A stretch of 64,000 bases of DNA from Dyella monticola (GTDB taxonomy: Bacteria > Pseudomonadota > Gammaproteobacteria > Xanthomonadales > Rhodanobacteraceae). Numbering within the stretch: position 1 is the first letter of the stretch; each line of letters opens with the position of its first letter. Below are positions 8,136-18,062 of this stretch, piece by piece. The DNA is taken from positions 214,837 through 278,836 of the forward strand of contig NZ_QRBE01000004.1 in the NCBI RefSeq assembly GCF_003363155.1. The letters run 5' to 3'. Position numbers and translations under genes: made by a program. Below the pieces are notes generated by a model, which saw only the letters and a program-made list of their open reading frames with translations, was not told the DNA's origin and ran no database searches.

Positions 8136-8339
8136 ATGGCGAATCGTTGGCTATCGGTCGAAGACATTGCCGAGTACCTCGGCGTGAGCAAGGACACCAT
8201 CTACGCGTGGATCTCTAGGCGAGGAATGCCCGCTCATCGAATCGGACGGCTCTGGAAATTCAAAACCGACGAAATCGACATTTGGGTGAGATCTGGCGGT
8301 GCGGCGGATTCGAGTTCTAGCGCGCAAGAACCAGGATAA
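8136..8339 (+). CDS. excisionase-type helix-turn-helix DNA-binding protein
   Basis: 67 residues. 'WLSVEDIAEYLGVSKDTIYAWISRRGMPAHRIGRLWKF' is the MerR-like HTH_17 fold of the excisionase/helix-turn-helix domain family: first helix plus recognition helix, then the wing 'RIGRLWKFKTDEIDIWV'. Located 52 bases before the cytosine methyltransferase gene and on the same strand, it is the likely regulator of the defence operon. Alternatively it is an excisionase of a lost element; its position at the head of the operon favours regulation. Confidence 0.8.
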   Translation: MANRWLSVEDIAEYLGVSKDTIYAWISRRGMPAHRIGRLWKFKTDEIDIWVRSGGAADSSSSAQEPG

Positions 8340-8391
8340 GGCGGCTGCATCGCGGTTGATTGGGGCGCCATGTGACTGAGACGAAAGAGGT

Positions 8392-9441
8392 ATGGACGTG
8401 ACGAAGATTGCATGTGTCGATTTATTCTGCGGTGCTGGCGGACTGACGCATGGCTTCATTTTGGAAGGACTTCCCGTCGTCGCAGGTATTGACCTTGATC
8501 CTGCATGCCGCTTCCCTTATGAAGCGAATAACGGTTCGGCCCGGTTCGTTGAGCGAGACATCAGCAAAGTTACCGCCGATGAGATCAAGGGGTTATTTGG
8601 CAAAGCCAAAATGACAATTTTGGCAGGCTGCGCACCTTGCCAGCCTTTTTCGACCTACGCCCAACGTTACGAAGTTGACGGCAAGGATGGTAAATGGGGC
8701 CTGCTGTATCAGTTTGCACGCCTTGCTAAAGGCTCCATGCCAGATGTCATAACGATGGAGAACGTTCCTACTGTCGCCCAACACGAGGTGTTCCACGATT
8801 TCGTGGGCAAGTTGAAACGACTCGGCTACAACGTCTGGTTTGATGTCGTAGATAGCTCTCTATACGGCGTCCCTCAGACACGACGCCGAATGGTGCTTCT
8901 TGCCTCTAGGCATGGCGACATCAAGTTGATCGCCCCTACTCATGAGAAGCCCAAAACCGTAAGGCAGGCCATTGGGCGCCTAAGAGCTCTCGGCGCTGGG
9001 GAGTCCGCTCCCAGAGACAGACTGCACGTCGCTTCCACGCTGTCCAAAGTGAATCTCAGACGAATCAGGGCGTCCAAAGCCGGTGGCACGTGGCGGGACT
9101 GGCCGAAGGATTTAGTTGCAGATTGCCATCGTGTCGAAAGCGGTCGCACCTATCCGGGCGTATACGGACGCATGGAATGGAACAAACCCGCACCTACAAT
9201 GACAACTCAGTGCTACGGATTTGGTAACGGCCGCTTTGGTCATCCCGAGCAAGATCGAGCTATTTCATTGAGAGAAGCGGCGATCTTGCAGAGCTTCCCG
9301 CGAGATTATGCTTTCGTGCCGAAGAACGGTGACATCTACTTCAAAATTCTCGGCCGTCTCATCGGCAATGCGGTTCCGGTGGATCTGGGGCGTGCCATCG
9401 CGCGTAGCATCAAACAGCATCTCGCGTCCGTCACGGATTGA
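8392..9441 (+). CDS. DNA (cytosine-5) methyltransferase
   Basis: 349 residues with all key motifs of C5-cytosine methyltransferases in order: motif I 'DLFCGAGGL' (10-18), motif IV 'GCAPCQPFS' with the catalytic Cys (about 83), motif VI 'MENVP' (about 122-126), motif VIII 'QTRRRMVLLA' (about 162-171) and motif X 'GNAVPV' (about 325-330). It transfers a methyl group from S-adenosylmethionine to cytosine in a specific DNA site; the site cannot be read from the sequence. Good ribosome site 'gaaagagg'. Its stop overlaps the Vsr start (TGATG). Such genes occur as DrmMII in class 2 DISARM, but pairing with Vsr suggests a Dcm-like solitary unit. Confidence 0.93.
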   Translation: MDVTKIACVDLFCGAGGLTHGFILEGLPVVAGIDLDPACRFPYEANNGSARFVERDISKVTADEIKGLFGKAKMTILAGCAPCQPFSTYAQRYEVDGKDGKWGLLYQFARLAKGSMPDVITMENVPTVAQHEVFHDFVGKLKRLGYNVWFDVVDSSLYGVPQTRRRMVLLASRHGDIKLIAPTHEKPKTVRQAIGRLRALGAGESAPRDRLHVASTLSKVNLRRIRASKAGGTWRDWPKDLVADCHRVESGRTYPGVYGRMEWNKPAPTMTTQCYGFGNGRFGHPEQDRAISLREAAILQSFPRDYAFVPKNGDIYFKILGRLIGNAVPVDLGRAIARSIKQHLASVTD

Positions 9442-9899
9442 TGAAGGCGGCCGAGGCTCTTATGCCGCAAGTCCTTTGCCCTTCACCTAAAGCAAGCCGG
9501 CGCATGGCGAAGATTCGCCAGAAAGGGACTGACGCTGAAATCGCTTTGCGCCGCGAGATACGCAAAATGGGATTGCGCTATCGAGTTGATTACGAAGTTC
9601 TAAAAAAGCCGCGCCGAGTCGCGGACATTGCATTTCCGCGACGAAAGATTGCGATTTTTGTCGATGGCTGTTTTTGGCATGGATGCCCCGCACATGCCAC
9701 TTGGCCCAAACAGAATGCCGAGTTTTGGCGACAGAAGATCGAAGCGAACCGTCAACGAGATAACGATACGAACGATCGGCTTCAGGATCTCGGCTGGACA
9801 GTGCTCCGATTTTGGTCGCACGAGTCGCCCTCCGAAGCGGCGAAGACCATTGCACGAGTGGTTGCCACGGCTGATCGAAACGACACTCCTAACAGGTAG
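9441..9899 (+). CDS. vsr: very short patch repair endonuclease Vsr
   Basis: 152 residues from the ATG at 9441, which shares a base with the methyltransferase stop. The core 'RRVADIAFPRRKIAIFVDGCFWHGCP' contains the Vsr catalytic Asp (about 62) and the His/Cys metal-binding cluster (about 80-82), followed by 'WRQKIEANRQRDNDTNDRLQDLGWTVLRFW'. Vsr nicks at T:G mismatches arising by deamination of 5-methylcytosine, so its coupling to the upstream gene is functional: it repairs the mutagenic by-product of methylation. Length is typical. Confidence 0.93.
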   Translation: MKAAEALMPQVLCPSPKASRRMAKIRQKGTDAEIALRREIRKMGLRYRVDYEVLKKPRRVADIAFPRRKIAIFVDGCFWHGCPAHATWPKQNAEFWRQKIEANRQRDNDTNDRLQDLGWTVLRFWSHESPSEAAKTIARVVATADRNDTPNR

Positions 9900-9929
9900 G
9901 TTTGTATAAAAGGGTTTAAGGGAAAGGGC

Positions 9930-12900
9930 ATGGATGTATCAACCAACGAGCAGAATAACGCTTATCGGGCTATACCTGAGCCGGGACGGTTGGTCGAGGT
10001 GCGCCGTCGTCAGTGGGTAGTCGCGGATATCAATGCTGCTCGGCTGGATGCAGGTACCCTCCAACATTGCGTGACGTTGTCGTCGATCGACGAAGACGGC
10101 CTCGGCGAAGAATTGGAAGTCATCTGGGAAATCGAGCCGGGCGCCCAAGTCATTGAGCGTGCAGGCCTGCCCTCGATAACAGGGCAGGATGACTCCAACA
10201 TGCTAGATGCCTTCCTTGATGCAGTACGGTGGGGTGCTGCAACCAATGCCGATCAAGGGTTTCTCCAAGCCCCTTTCCGAAGCGGCGTCAGCATCGAGGA
10301 CTTTCAGCTCGATCCACTAGTACGAGCCATCGACATGGCTCGCGTCAATCTACTTATCGCTGATGACGTCGGTCTTGGCAAGACCATTGAAGCTGGCCTG
10401 GTCATCCAAGAACTACTTTTGCGGCACCGTGCCCGTACGATACTGATCGTCTGTCCCGCGTCACTTCAGGAGAAGTGGCGCATTGAGATGCTGGAGAAGT
10501 TCGGTCTTGATTTCCGCGTAGTCGATACTGACTACGTCAAGCAGTTGCGACGCGAGCGTGGCATCCATGCCAATCCTTGGACTTCGCATCCGCGACTCAT
10601 CACGTCGATGGATTGGGCAAAGAGTGGAGAAGGTCTGCGCGCAATGCGTGACGTGCTTCCCTTTCATGTCGGCTATCCAAGAAAGTTTGATCTTCTAGTC
10701 GTGGACGAAGCGCATAACGTCGCGCCCGCCGCAGGCAACCATTACGCACTGGAAAGTCAGCGCACACGCTTCATCCGTGCCATTAGTCCCCACTTTCAGC
10801 ATCGCCTATTCCTGACTGCCACGCCTCATAACGGCTATACCGAATCGTTCACATCTCTTCTAGAACTGCTCGATGACCAACGTTTCGCCCGCAACATCCT
10901 CCCAGACGAGAAACGTCTGAGCCAGGTAATGATCCGCCGGTTGAAAAGCGACCTGATCGATGCGGACGGCAATCCCTTATATGCTCGCCGCACGCTAGAT
11001 GCCCTCGCGGTTCCATACTCGACTAAAGAACGCGAAATACATCGTAAATTGGACGAATACTGCGCTAGTCGCGAAAAGGATGCTGCGCAGGCCGGCAGCG
11101 GCTTCGCCACTGCCTTCGTCAATCGCCTCCTTAAGAAGCGCCTACTCTCGTCCCCAGCAGCATTCGCATCCACGCTTGAAAAGCATGTCGCTTCGCTAGC
11201 GGAAGCCCGGCACGCGAAGCAAGACACCATGTCCGAGCGCATCCTGCGCAAAGCCATCTCGAAAGTTGACGAGGACTATGCCAACGATCGAGAGGCAGAG
11301 AACGCACAAGCTGAAGCCATTGAGGAAGCAACGCGCCGCTCTCCGCCGCTGACGCAGGAGCAACGGGCGATACTAGACGAATTAAGGGAGTGGGCGCAGC
11401 AAGCCAAGAATCAAGCCGACTCCAAAGCCAAGGCCATCCTCGACTGGCTCACAGCAAACCTCAAGCAGGATGGTCACTGGAACGATCGCCGGGTAATCCT
11501 GTTCACCGAGTACCGCACGACGCATCAGTGGATACATCAAATTCTGGCCAGCCATGACTTTGGCGGTGAACGTCTTGCCCTACTACACGGAGGCCTCTCC
11601 CAAGAGGAGAGAGAGCCGATCAAAGCGTCATTCCAGGCTTCGCCGCAGGATTCGCCCGTCCGCATTCTTCTCGCCACTGACGCGGCATCCGAAGGTATTG
11701 ACTTGCAGAACCACTGCAATCGACTCATTCACTTGGAGATTCCCTATAACCCCAATGTGATGGAGCAGCGCAACGGGCGCATCGACCGCCACGGGCAACG
11801 CGAAAAGGAAGTGTTGATATGGCACCCGGTCGATGGCGGCGATAGGAGCGGTGTACCAGTCGGTGGCCACGGCGAGGACATCCTGCGCGCCTTGCGAAAA
11901 CTGGACTTGATGCGCGCCGACATGGGCAGTGTCAATCCGATCATTGCGCCACAGATGTCCGGCCTCATCGAAGGTTCCCTGAAGGATCTGGATACTCGTC
12001 TTGCCGAGGCGCGGATCAATCGCGCCAAGAACTTCGTTCGCGCCGAACGCGAATTGAAGCAGCGCATCGCCAAGCTGCACGAACGTCTTCTCGCCACCAA
12101 GCATGATTTCCATCTCACGCCCGACCACGTCCTGATGGCCGTGACAACTGGTCTCGCGCTGGCGGGCCGTCCGCCATTGGAACTCGTCGAATTGGCGGGC
12201 ACGCCCTCGGGCAGCGTCTTCCGTATGCCGCCGCTATCCGGCTCCTGGGCACGTTGCCTGGAGGGACTGCGCCACCCACATACTCAGCGAATTCGTCCCA
12301 TCACCTTCGACCATGCCGTCGCCAATGGCCGAGACGACGTCGTGCTCGTCCACCTTAATCATCGCTTGGTACAGATGTGTCTGCGTTTGCTACGCGCAGA
12401 AATTTGGGCCCAAGACGACGTAAAGAAGCTAAACCGCGTCACCGTCCGTACCGTGCCTGACGCGCATATTGATGGCCCAGCCGTTGTCGTCGTTTCACGA
12501 CTGGTCGTCACGGGTGGCACCCACCATCGACTGCACGAGGAACTAACGGTATCGGGCGGTTATTTGCGCGACCAATCCTTCCGACGTGAAGAGAGTGTCA
12601 CCCTCATCCAGCAGTGGCTTGATGAGGCAAAACCTATCACTGCGAATGCATCCCTATTCGACGTGCTTCGCGTTCGCTTCGACCGTCAGCGAGAGGCCAT
12701 ACTCAAATCGGTCGATGCCCGTTCCAAGGAACGTCTTCGATTCCTGACCAACACACTTGAGACCCGCAAGCAGCAGGAAATCAAAGACATCGGCACCGTG
12801 CTCGATGAGCTCGAGAAGGCGATCCAGTTCGAGTTGAAGAAAGAGCAGCAGCCAGAACAGTACACGCTCTTCACCGAGGACGAGCGCATACAACTCCAGC

Positions 12901-13055
12901 GTGACGTCTCCGCGCTGGAGGCCCGCCTTGCGCGCATTCCCGACGAGCGCCGGATGGAAACTCTTGTCATCGAATCCCGCTACGCCAAACTTAATGACCG
13001 CACCTTCCCAGTCGCTGTGATTTTCATCGTTCCTTCATCACTATCTCGGGGATGA
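9930..13055 (+). CDS. drmD: DrmD, SNF2-family helicase of class 1 DISARM
   Basis: 1041 residues. An SF2/SNF2-type ATPase: 'LIADDVGLGKTIEAGL' (Walker A, about 143-157), 'LLVVDEAH' (Walker B, DEAH about 259-262), 'LFLTATPH' (motif III) and C-terminal motifs V/VI 'AASEGIDLQNHCNRLIHLE...NGRIDRHGQ' (about 585-625). A long coiled, charged C-terminus follows. In class 1 DISARM (drmD, drmMI, drmA, drmB, drmC) this is the large SNF2 helicase. Ribosome site 'gaaaggg' sits before the ATG. The next gene starts 1 base after the stop, indicating coupling. Alone it could be confused with RapA-type helicases; the neighbours settle the call. Confidence 0.88.
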   Translation: MDVSTNEQNNAYRAIPEPGRLVEVRRRQWVVADINAARLDAGTLQHCVTLSSIDEDGLGEELEVIWEIEPGAQVIERAGLPSITGQDDSNMLDAFLDAVRWGAATNADQGFLQAPFRSGVSIEDFQLDPLVRAIDMARVNLLIADDVGLGKTIEAGLVIQELLLRHRARTILIVCPASLQEKWRIEMLEKFGLDFRVVDTDYVKQLRRERGIHANPWTSHPRLITSMDWAKSGEGLRAMRDVLPFHVGYPRKFDLLVVDEAHNVAPAAGNHYALESQRTRFIRAISPHFQHRLFLTATPHNGYTESFTSLLELLDDQRFARNILPDEKRLSQVMIRRLKSDLIDADGNPLYARRTLDALAVPYSTKEREIHRKLDEYCASREKDAAQAGSGFATAFVNRLLKKRLLSSPAAFASTLEKHVASLAEARHAKQDTMSERILRKAISKVDEDYANDREAENAQAEAIEEATRRSPPLTQEQRAILDELREWAQQAKNQADSKAKAILDWLTANLKQDGHWNDRRVILFTEYRTTHQWIHQILASHDFGGERLALLHGGLSQEEREPIKASFQASPQDSPVRILLATDAASEGIDLQNHCNRLIHLEIPYNPNVMEQRNGRIDRHGQREKEVLIWHPVDGGDRSGVPVGGHGEDILRALRKLDLMRADMGSVNPIIAPQMSGLIEGSLKDLDTRLAEARINRAKNFVRAERELKQRIAKLHERLLATKHDFHLTPDHVLMAVTTGLALAGRPPLELVELAGTPSGSVFRMPPLSGSWARCLEGLRHPHTQRIRPITFDHAVANGRDDVVLVHLNHRLVQMCLRLLRAEIWAQDDVKKLNRVTVRTVPDAHIDGPAVVVVSRLVVTGGTHHRLHEELTVSGGYLRDQSFRREESVTLIQQWLDEAKPITANASLFDVLRVRFDRQREAILKSVDARSKERLRFLTNTLETRKQQEIKDIGTVLDELEKAIQFELKKEQQPEQYTLFTEDERIQLQRDVSALEARLARIPDERRMETLVIESRYAKLNDRTFPVAVIFIVPSSLSRG

Positions 13056-13056
13056 A

Positions 13057-13719
13057 ATGATGAAGTGGCAAGAATATCAAGAAGCCGTTGCGGTGCTGTA
13101 TGAACAAGCTGATGGATTCGGCAACGTCAAACGGAATGTCATGGTGCCAGACAAAATTACTGGTCAGCCACGGCAGATCGACGTACTCATCGAAATCGAA
13201 GCCAAGGGTCACTCTCTCAAGCTACTCGTCGACGCAAAATTCCATGCCGATCCCATAGATGTGAAGCAGATCGAGTCCGTTCTCGCACTGGCTGACGCAG
13301 TCGGCGCTAACAAGGCCATTATCGTGGCAGCGAACGGTTGGACGGAGCCTGCCGAGAAGAAAGCCGATCATACTGGATGTGATCTTCGTCTTCTTTCTCT
13401 AGAGGAAGCCATCGACATTCTCATTCCAGACAAATGGGAAATGTGTCCAAGCTGTCTGCATGATTGCATCGTGCTGGATGACGACGGAGCGTTGATAACG
13501 GCGGATGGATTGCTCTTTTGGTGGCTTGCTGGACAGTGCCGCGAATGTAAGTACGCGTTTGCATGGTGCCAAGAATGTGGAATCTATACGGACATCCCGT
13601 TTGGAGACAGTGCCACATGTACTTGCGGACATCTCTGGGAAAACAAAAGCGATGGAGTAAATCTGACATTGGCTGAAGAACGGATGGATGGCGAGCCGAA
13701 TCCTGGAGAGCAAGAGTGA
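13057..13719 (+). CDS. Mrr-like nuclease with C-terminal zinc ribbons, embedded in DISARM
   Basis: 220 residues. The N-terminal part has a restriction-endonuclease pattern: helix 'WQEYQEAVAVLYEQ', then 'RQIDVLIEIE' (Asp about 42) and 'KLLVDAKF' (Asp-x-Lys, about 59-61), followed by a 'IESVLALADAVGANKAIIVA' helix-strand typical of Mrr folds. The C-terminus has CxxC pairs (CPSC about 130, CREC, CQEC, CTCG) that look like two zinc ribbons. It starts 1 base after drmD and overlaps drmMI by 4 bases, so it is translated with the core genes. It is not one of the five canonical class 1 DISARM genes. Confidence 0.72.
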   Translation: MMKWQEYQEAVAVLYEQADGFGNVKRNVMVPDKITGQPRQIDVLIEIEAKGHSLKLLVDAKFHADPIDVKQIESVLALADAVGANKAIIVAANGWTEPAEKKADHTGCDLRLLSLEEAIDILIPDKWEMCPSCLHDCIVLDDDGALITADGLLFWWLAGQCRECKYAFAWCQECGIYTDIPFGDSATCTCGHLWENKSDGVNLTLAEERMDGEPNPGEQE

Positions 13720-16700
13720 CGACCCAGCATCACGAATGGCTCTCGCTCGTCGAGATTTCGGGCCCGTTCCTCGCCATCCCCGTTCTGAAGGAAGCATTCC
13801 CGCAAGGTTTAGAAGAGCTCAGCAGCAGTAAGCGCAAGCGACTGCGCCAAGCCTACGATGAGTGGCGTGAGGCGCTGGAAACCGATGATCCGACAGTCAC
13901 TGATCTTCACGCGGCGTGGATCGACGAAGTCCTATCGCGCGGACTGGAACTGGACGAGGATGGTCGCGGCGATGTGCTCAAACGCAGGGATTGGTGCATT
14001 TCGCGTCTGAATGTCGAACTACCTGAGCACGCCATAATGCTCTCGCCAGATTTCGCCATCGTTGGTAACGGCGACAAGCCGCTGATGCTCGTCCACGCTT
14101 ACGTGCAGAATGCCGATCTTGATACGACCCACAAGCTGGATGGCTGGACCACGACACCTGCAGAACGCATGGTAAGGCTCTGCCGCGCCACGGGCTGCCG
14201 TCTCGGACTAGTGACCAACGGCGAACGCTGGATGCTGGTTGATGCGCCCGTGGGCGTGGTCACCACATTCGCCAGCTGGTATGCGCGTATTTGGGCTCAG
14301 GAACCCATCACCATCCAATCCTTCGTCCACCTCTTGGGCATCCGGCGCTTCTTCGTAGATGAGTCTGAGCAACTGCCCGCGCTCTTTGATCGCTCGCTCA
14401 AATTTCAAGATGAAGTAACCGACGCCTTGGGTGAACAGGTCCGACGTGCGGTCGAAGTGCTCATCCAGTCGCTCGATAAGGCCGATCAAGACCGTGACCG
14501 CGAGTTGCTGCGCGGCGTGAAGGAAGCTGAACTCTACGAAGCCGCACTGACGGTGATGATGCGGCTGGTCTTCCTGCTCTCCGCAGAAGAGCGCGGACTG
14601 CTGCTTTTAGGCGACGAGCGCTACGAAACCAACTACGCAATCTCGACTCTGCGCATGCAGTTGCGCACGGAATCGGATGAGATTCTGGAACGCCGCTGGG
14701 ACGCATGGTCGCGTCTGCTGGCCGTCTTCCGCGCAGTGTACGGTGGTATTGAGCACGAAAACTTGCGTCTGCCCGCTCTGGGCGGCTCCCTGTTCGATCC
14801 GGATCGTTTCCCTTTCCTCGAAGGCCGCTCCCAAGACTCTGACTGGCGCACCGACGTCGCCAAGCCGCTACCAATCGACAACCGCACCGTCCTACTGCTG
14901 CTTGAAGCCATCCAACAATTCCAAGGACGCACGTTGTCCTATCGGGCGCTAGACGTCGAGCAGATCGGCTACGTCTACGAAGGTCTGCTAGAACGCACCG
15001 TCAAACGCACCACTGAAGTCACACTGGAGCTCAATGCCACCAAGAGTGCCGAGTCGCCCTGGGTCACGTTAGCCGAACTCGAATCTGCGTGGCTGGATGG
15101 TGACGAACACCTGGTCGACCTGCTCCAACAGCGCTCTGGCGGTTCCGCCAGTCGCGTGCGCAATGACCTGAGCAGGTCCGCGGACGATGCGCTCGCCGAT
15201 CGCCTGCTAACCATCTGCCACGGCGATACGGCACTGCGTGACCGGATCAAACCGTTCGGTCATTTGATACGCACCGATCTATGGGGTTATCCGCTGGTTT
15301 ACCCCACCGACGCCTTCATCGTCACTACCGGCTCTGACCGGCGCGAGACGGGTGCCCATTACACGCCGAAATCGCTCACCGAGGCCATCGTCGCCGAGAC
15401 ACTCACGCCGATCGTTTACGTCGGCCCAGCAGAAGGTGTGCCGCGCGCGAACTGGTCGCTCAAGTCGCCAGCAGAGCTGCTTAACTTGAAGGTATGCGAT
15501 CCAGCCATGGGGTCGGGTGCCTTCCTCGTGCAAGTCTGCCGATGGTTGGCCGATCGGCTCGTGGAGGCATGGGTACAGGCAGAGGCGCAGAGTAAGTTGG
15601 TAAGCACCGATGGCTTGGTGTTGGATGTCGACGCCAACGAAGAACTGCTGCCACGCGACACCGAGACGCGCACCATCGCTGCCCGCCGCCTTATCGCCGA
15701 ACGCTGTATCTACGGTGTCGACCTGAATCCGTTGGCAGTCGAACTTGCCAAGCTCTCGATCTGGCTAGTGACCTTGGCCAAGGGGCGCCCCTTCGGCTTT
15801 CTTGACCACAACCTACGCTGCGGCGATAGCCTGCTCGGCATCCATCAACTGGAGCAACTGACCCAACTTTCGATGAATCCCACGGGCCGAGGCCAGCTAC
15901 GCCTCTTTGGCCAGAACATCGAGCAGGCCGTGCGCGATGCCATGGAACTACGCTCGCTCCTCCGCGAGATGCCCATCCGCGACATCCGCGATGTCGAAGC
16001 CATGGCGCATCTGGACGTCGATGCGCGTCGTAGACTCGAAGTACCGGAATGCATCGCTGATGCGCTCGTTGGGGAAGCATTCGCATCGAGCGGTAATCTA
16101 ACAGCATTGGCGAAAACTCTGGCATCGCTGACCATTCAAGCTAGCCAGGTCGTCGACGGTGACAAAAAGGCGCTCGCCTTGATGCGCCGGAGATCGATCG
16201 CTGCGCTCTCGACCGATTTGCCCGCCGACAAACCCGCGCGTCGGCCTTTCCATTGGCCACTGGAGTTTCCGGAGGTGTTCGCGCAACAGCGTGATGGCTT
16301 CGACGGCATCGTCGGCAATCCACCCTTTCTGGGCGGCCAACGAATCACCGGAGTCGCAGGCACTGCTTTCCGTGATTGGTTGGTCGCGCACATCGCCGAA
16401 GGGCGCCGCGGCTCGGCAGACCTAGTCGCTTATTTCTTTCTGCGTACATGGCGCCTGTTGCGCGAAGGCGGCGGTTTTGGGCTGCTCGCGGTCAACACCA
16501 TCGCCGAAGGCGACACACGACAGGTCGGGCTGGAGGCCATGGTCAGCGCAGGTGCCATTATCCATGCAGCCTACCCGAACGAACCCTGGCCCGGAAAGGC
16601 AGCTGTCATCACTAGCCGCGTGCATATCCACAAGGGCGAGTGGCGGGGCGAACGCTCGCTGCTTGGGCGACCGACGCCCTTCATATCGGCATTCCTCTCC

Positions 16701-18062
16701 GACCGCGAGGAATGGAGTCCGAAGCGCCTGAAAGCCAACGAAGGCATTGCGTATCAAGGTTCCATCGTACTCGGCAAGGGTTTTGTACTCTCCCCTGATG
16801 AGGCGGATGGAATGCTGGCCGCTGACACGAAGAATGCCGAGGTGATCCTTCCCTATATCAATGGCGATGACCTCAATTCGGACCCCGAACAGCGGCCGAG
16901 CCGTTGGGTGATCAGTTTCTGGGACTGGCCGGAGGAGCGCGCACGCGAATATGAGTTGCCGTGGAAATGGATTGAACATCGGGTCAAGCCTGAACGACAG
17001 CGCCGCAACGAGCGTGGCGAATTAGTTCTTCGGAAACCACTGCCTGAGCGTTGGTGGCAGTTTGGTGAGAAGCGACCCGGCCTCTATCACACTGTCGGTC
17101 GCGGTCATCGTTTCATGCAGCATCCTGAAGATTGGTCTTCCGATGAGCATGCTCCGGAAAGAGTTTTCTGTCTCTCGCGCCACACGAAATACGTAGCGCC
17201 CGTAGTCACACCACCAGACTATGTTTGGTCAGATGCCACGATCGTCTTTTGTTCCGATTCTTTAGCATTTCTAGGAGTTTTGTTTAGCCAAATCCATGAG
17301 GCGTGGGTGCGAAAGAATGCATCGCGTCTTGAGAGTCGACTGAGGTACACACCGAGCGATGTACTTGAGACGCTGCCTCTCTGCGCCCTCAACAATCAGC
17401 ACCTTGCAGATATAGCTTCTCGCTACCAGAGTCATCGGCAAAGCCTTTGTGCAGACTTTGCGCTGGGAATGACCGACATCTACAACCGCTTCCATGCCAA
17501 CACCGAGCACGATCCTCGCATTGAGAGGCTGCGTGCTGTGCAGCGCGAAATGGACGACGCCGTCGCACGGGCTTATGGCTGGGGCGATATAGATCTCGGT
17601 CACGGCTTCCATGAAGTGCCGTATCTACCGGAGAACGACCGCATCCGCTTCACGATATCAGAGACCGCTCGTGTTGAAGTGCTGCGGCGATTGTCTGAAT
17701 TGAACCGTCAGCGTTACGAGGAAGAAGTCGCCCAAGGCTTGCATGCTAAAAATACTACTCGAATCACATCCAGTGCCCCACGTACCGACCGCGTCGCGAG
17801 CTCCGCTCCGAAGCAGCAAGGGATCGACTTCAAAACAGGAACGGTTGCTGCCATAAATGGCATGCCTCAGGCCACGATGATTCTCGGTTTCTTGAGCGCA
17901 CACGAAGGCTGGCACGCTAAAGTCGACATCCTCGCCGCGACCGGTATCACCGACAGGCAATGGAACACCGTTATCGCCGACCTGATCGCACAGGGCATGA
18001 TCGGGCGCCAAGGTGAGAAGAGCGGTGCGCGCTATCGTTTCAATGCAGGGGGAGAAAAATGA
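13716..18062 (+). CDS. drmMI: DrmMI, N6-adenine DNA methyltransferase of class 1 DISARM
   Basis: 1448 residues from a GTG that overlaps the previous stop (GTGA). S-adenosylmethionine-binding motif I 'VCDPAMGSGAFLVQ' (about 593-605) and catalytic motif IV 'VGNPPF' (about 866-871) show an N6-adenine methyltransferase of the Eco57I/type IIG-like group; target-recognition regions probably lie in the C-terminal third. In class 1 DISARM this enzyme marks self DNA. Unlike BREX PglX it is next to DISARM helicases and DUF1998. No obvious N-terminal PD-(D/E)XK motif was seen, so restriction must come from partners. Confidence 0.88.
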   Translation: MTTQHHEWLSLVEISGPFLAIPVLKEAFPQGLEELSSSKRKRLRQAYDEWREALETDDPTVTDLHAAWIDEVLSRGLELDEDGRGDVLKRRDWCISRLNVELPEHAIMLSPDFAIVGNGDKPLMLVHAYVQNADLDTTHKLDGWTTTPAERMVRLCRATGCRLGLVTNGERWMLVDAPVGVVTTFASWYARIWAQEPITIQSFVHLLGIRRFFVDESEQLPALFDRSLKFQDEVTDALGEQVRRAVEVLIQSLDKADQDRDRELLRGVKEAELYEAALTVMMRLVFLLSAEERGLLLLGDERYETNYAISTLRMQLRTESDEILERRWDAWSRLLAVFRAVYGGIEHENLRLPALGGSLFDPDRFPFLEGRSQDSDWRTDVAKPLPIDNRTVLLLLEAIQQFQGRTLSYRALDVEQIGYVYEGLLERTVKRTTEVTLELNATKSAESPWVTLAELESAWLDGDEHLVDLLQQRSGGSASRVRNDLSRSADDALADRLLTICHGDTALRDRIKPFGHLIRTDLWGYPLVYPTDAFIVTTGSDRRETGAHYTPKSLTEAIVAETLTPIVYVGPAEGVPRANWSLKSPAELLNLKVCDPAMGSGAFLVQVCRWLADRLVEAWVQAEAQSKLVSTDGLVLDVDANEELLPRDTETRTIAARRLIAERCIYGVDLNPLAVELAKLSIWLVTLAKGRPFGFLDHNLRCGDSLLGIHQLEQLTQLSMNPTGRGQLRLFGQNIEQAVRDAMELRSLLREMPIRDIRDVEAMAHLDVDARRRLEVPECIADALVGEAFASSGNLTALAKTLASLTIQASQVVDGDKKALALMRRRSIAALSTDLPADKPARRPFHWPLEFPEVFAQQRDGFDGIVGNPPFLGGQRITGVAGTAFRDWLVAHIAEGRRGSADLVAYFFLRTWRLLREGGGFGLLAVNTIAEGDTRQVGLEAMVSAGAIIHAAYPNEPWPGKAAVITSRVHIHKGEWRGERSLLGRPTPFISAFLSDREEWSPKRLKANEGIAYQGSIVLGKGFVLSPDEADGMLAADTKNAEVILPYINGDDLNSDPEQRPSRWVISFWDWPEERAREYELPWKWIEHRVKPERQRRNERGELVLRKPLPERWWQFGEKRPGLYHTVGRGHRFMQHPEDWSSDEHAPERVFCLSRHTKYVAPVVTPPDYVWSDATIVFCSDSLAFLGVLFSQIHEAWVRKNASRLESRLRYTPSDVLETLPLCALNNQHLADIASRYQSHRQSLCADFALGMTDIYNRFHANTEHDPRIERLRAVQREMDDAVARAYGWGDIDLGHGFHEVPYLPENDRIRFTISETARVEVLRRLSELNRQRYEEEVAQGLHAKNTTRITSSAPRTDRVASSAPKQQGIDFKTGTVAAINGMPQATMILGFLSAHEGWHAKVDILAATGITDRQWNTVIADLIAQGMIGRQGEKSGARYRFNAGGEK

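Noticed and set aside
8392..9899. Calling the C5-methyltransferase DrmMII
   Set aside because: The operon has the class 1 genes drmD and drmMI and lacks the class 2 gene drmE; the Vsr coupling fits a Dcm-Vsr unit better.
13716..18062. BREX PglX assignment for the large adenine methyltransferase
   Set aside because: No brxC, pglZ or brxL homologue is nearby, while drmA, drmB and drmC follow.
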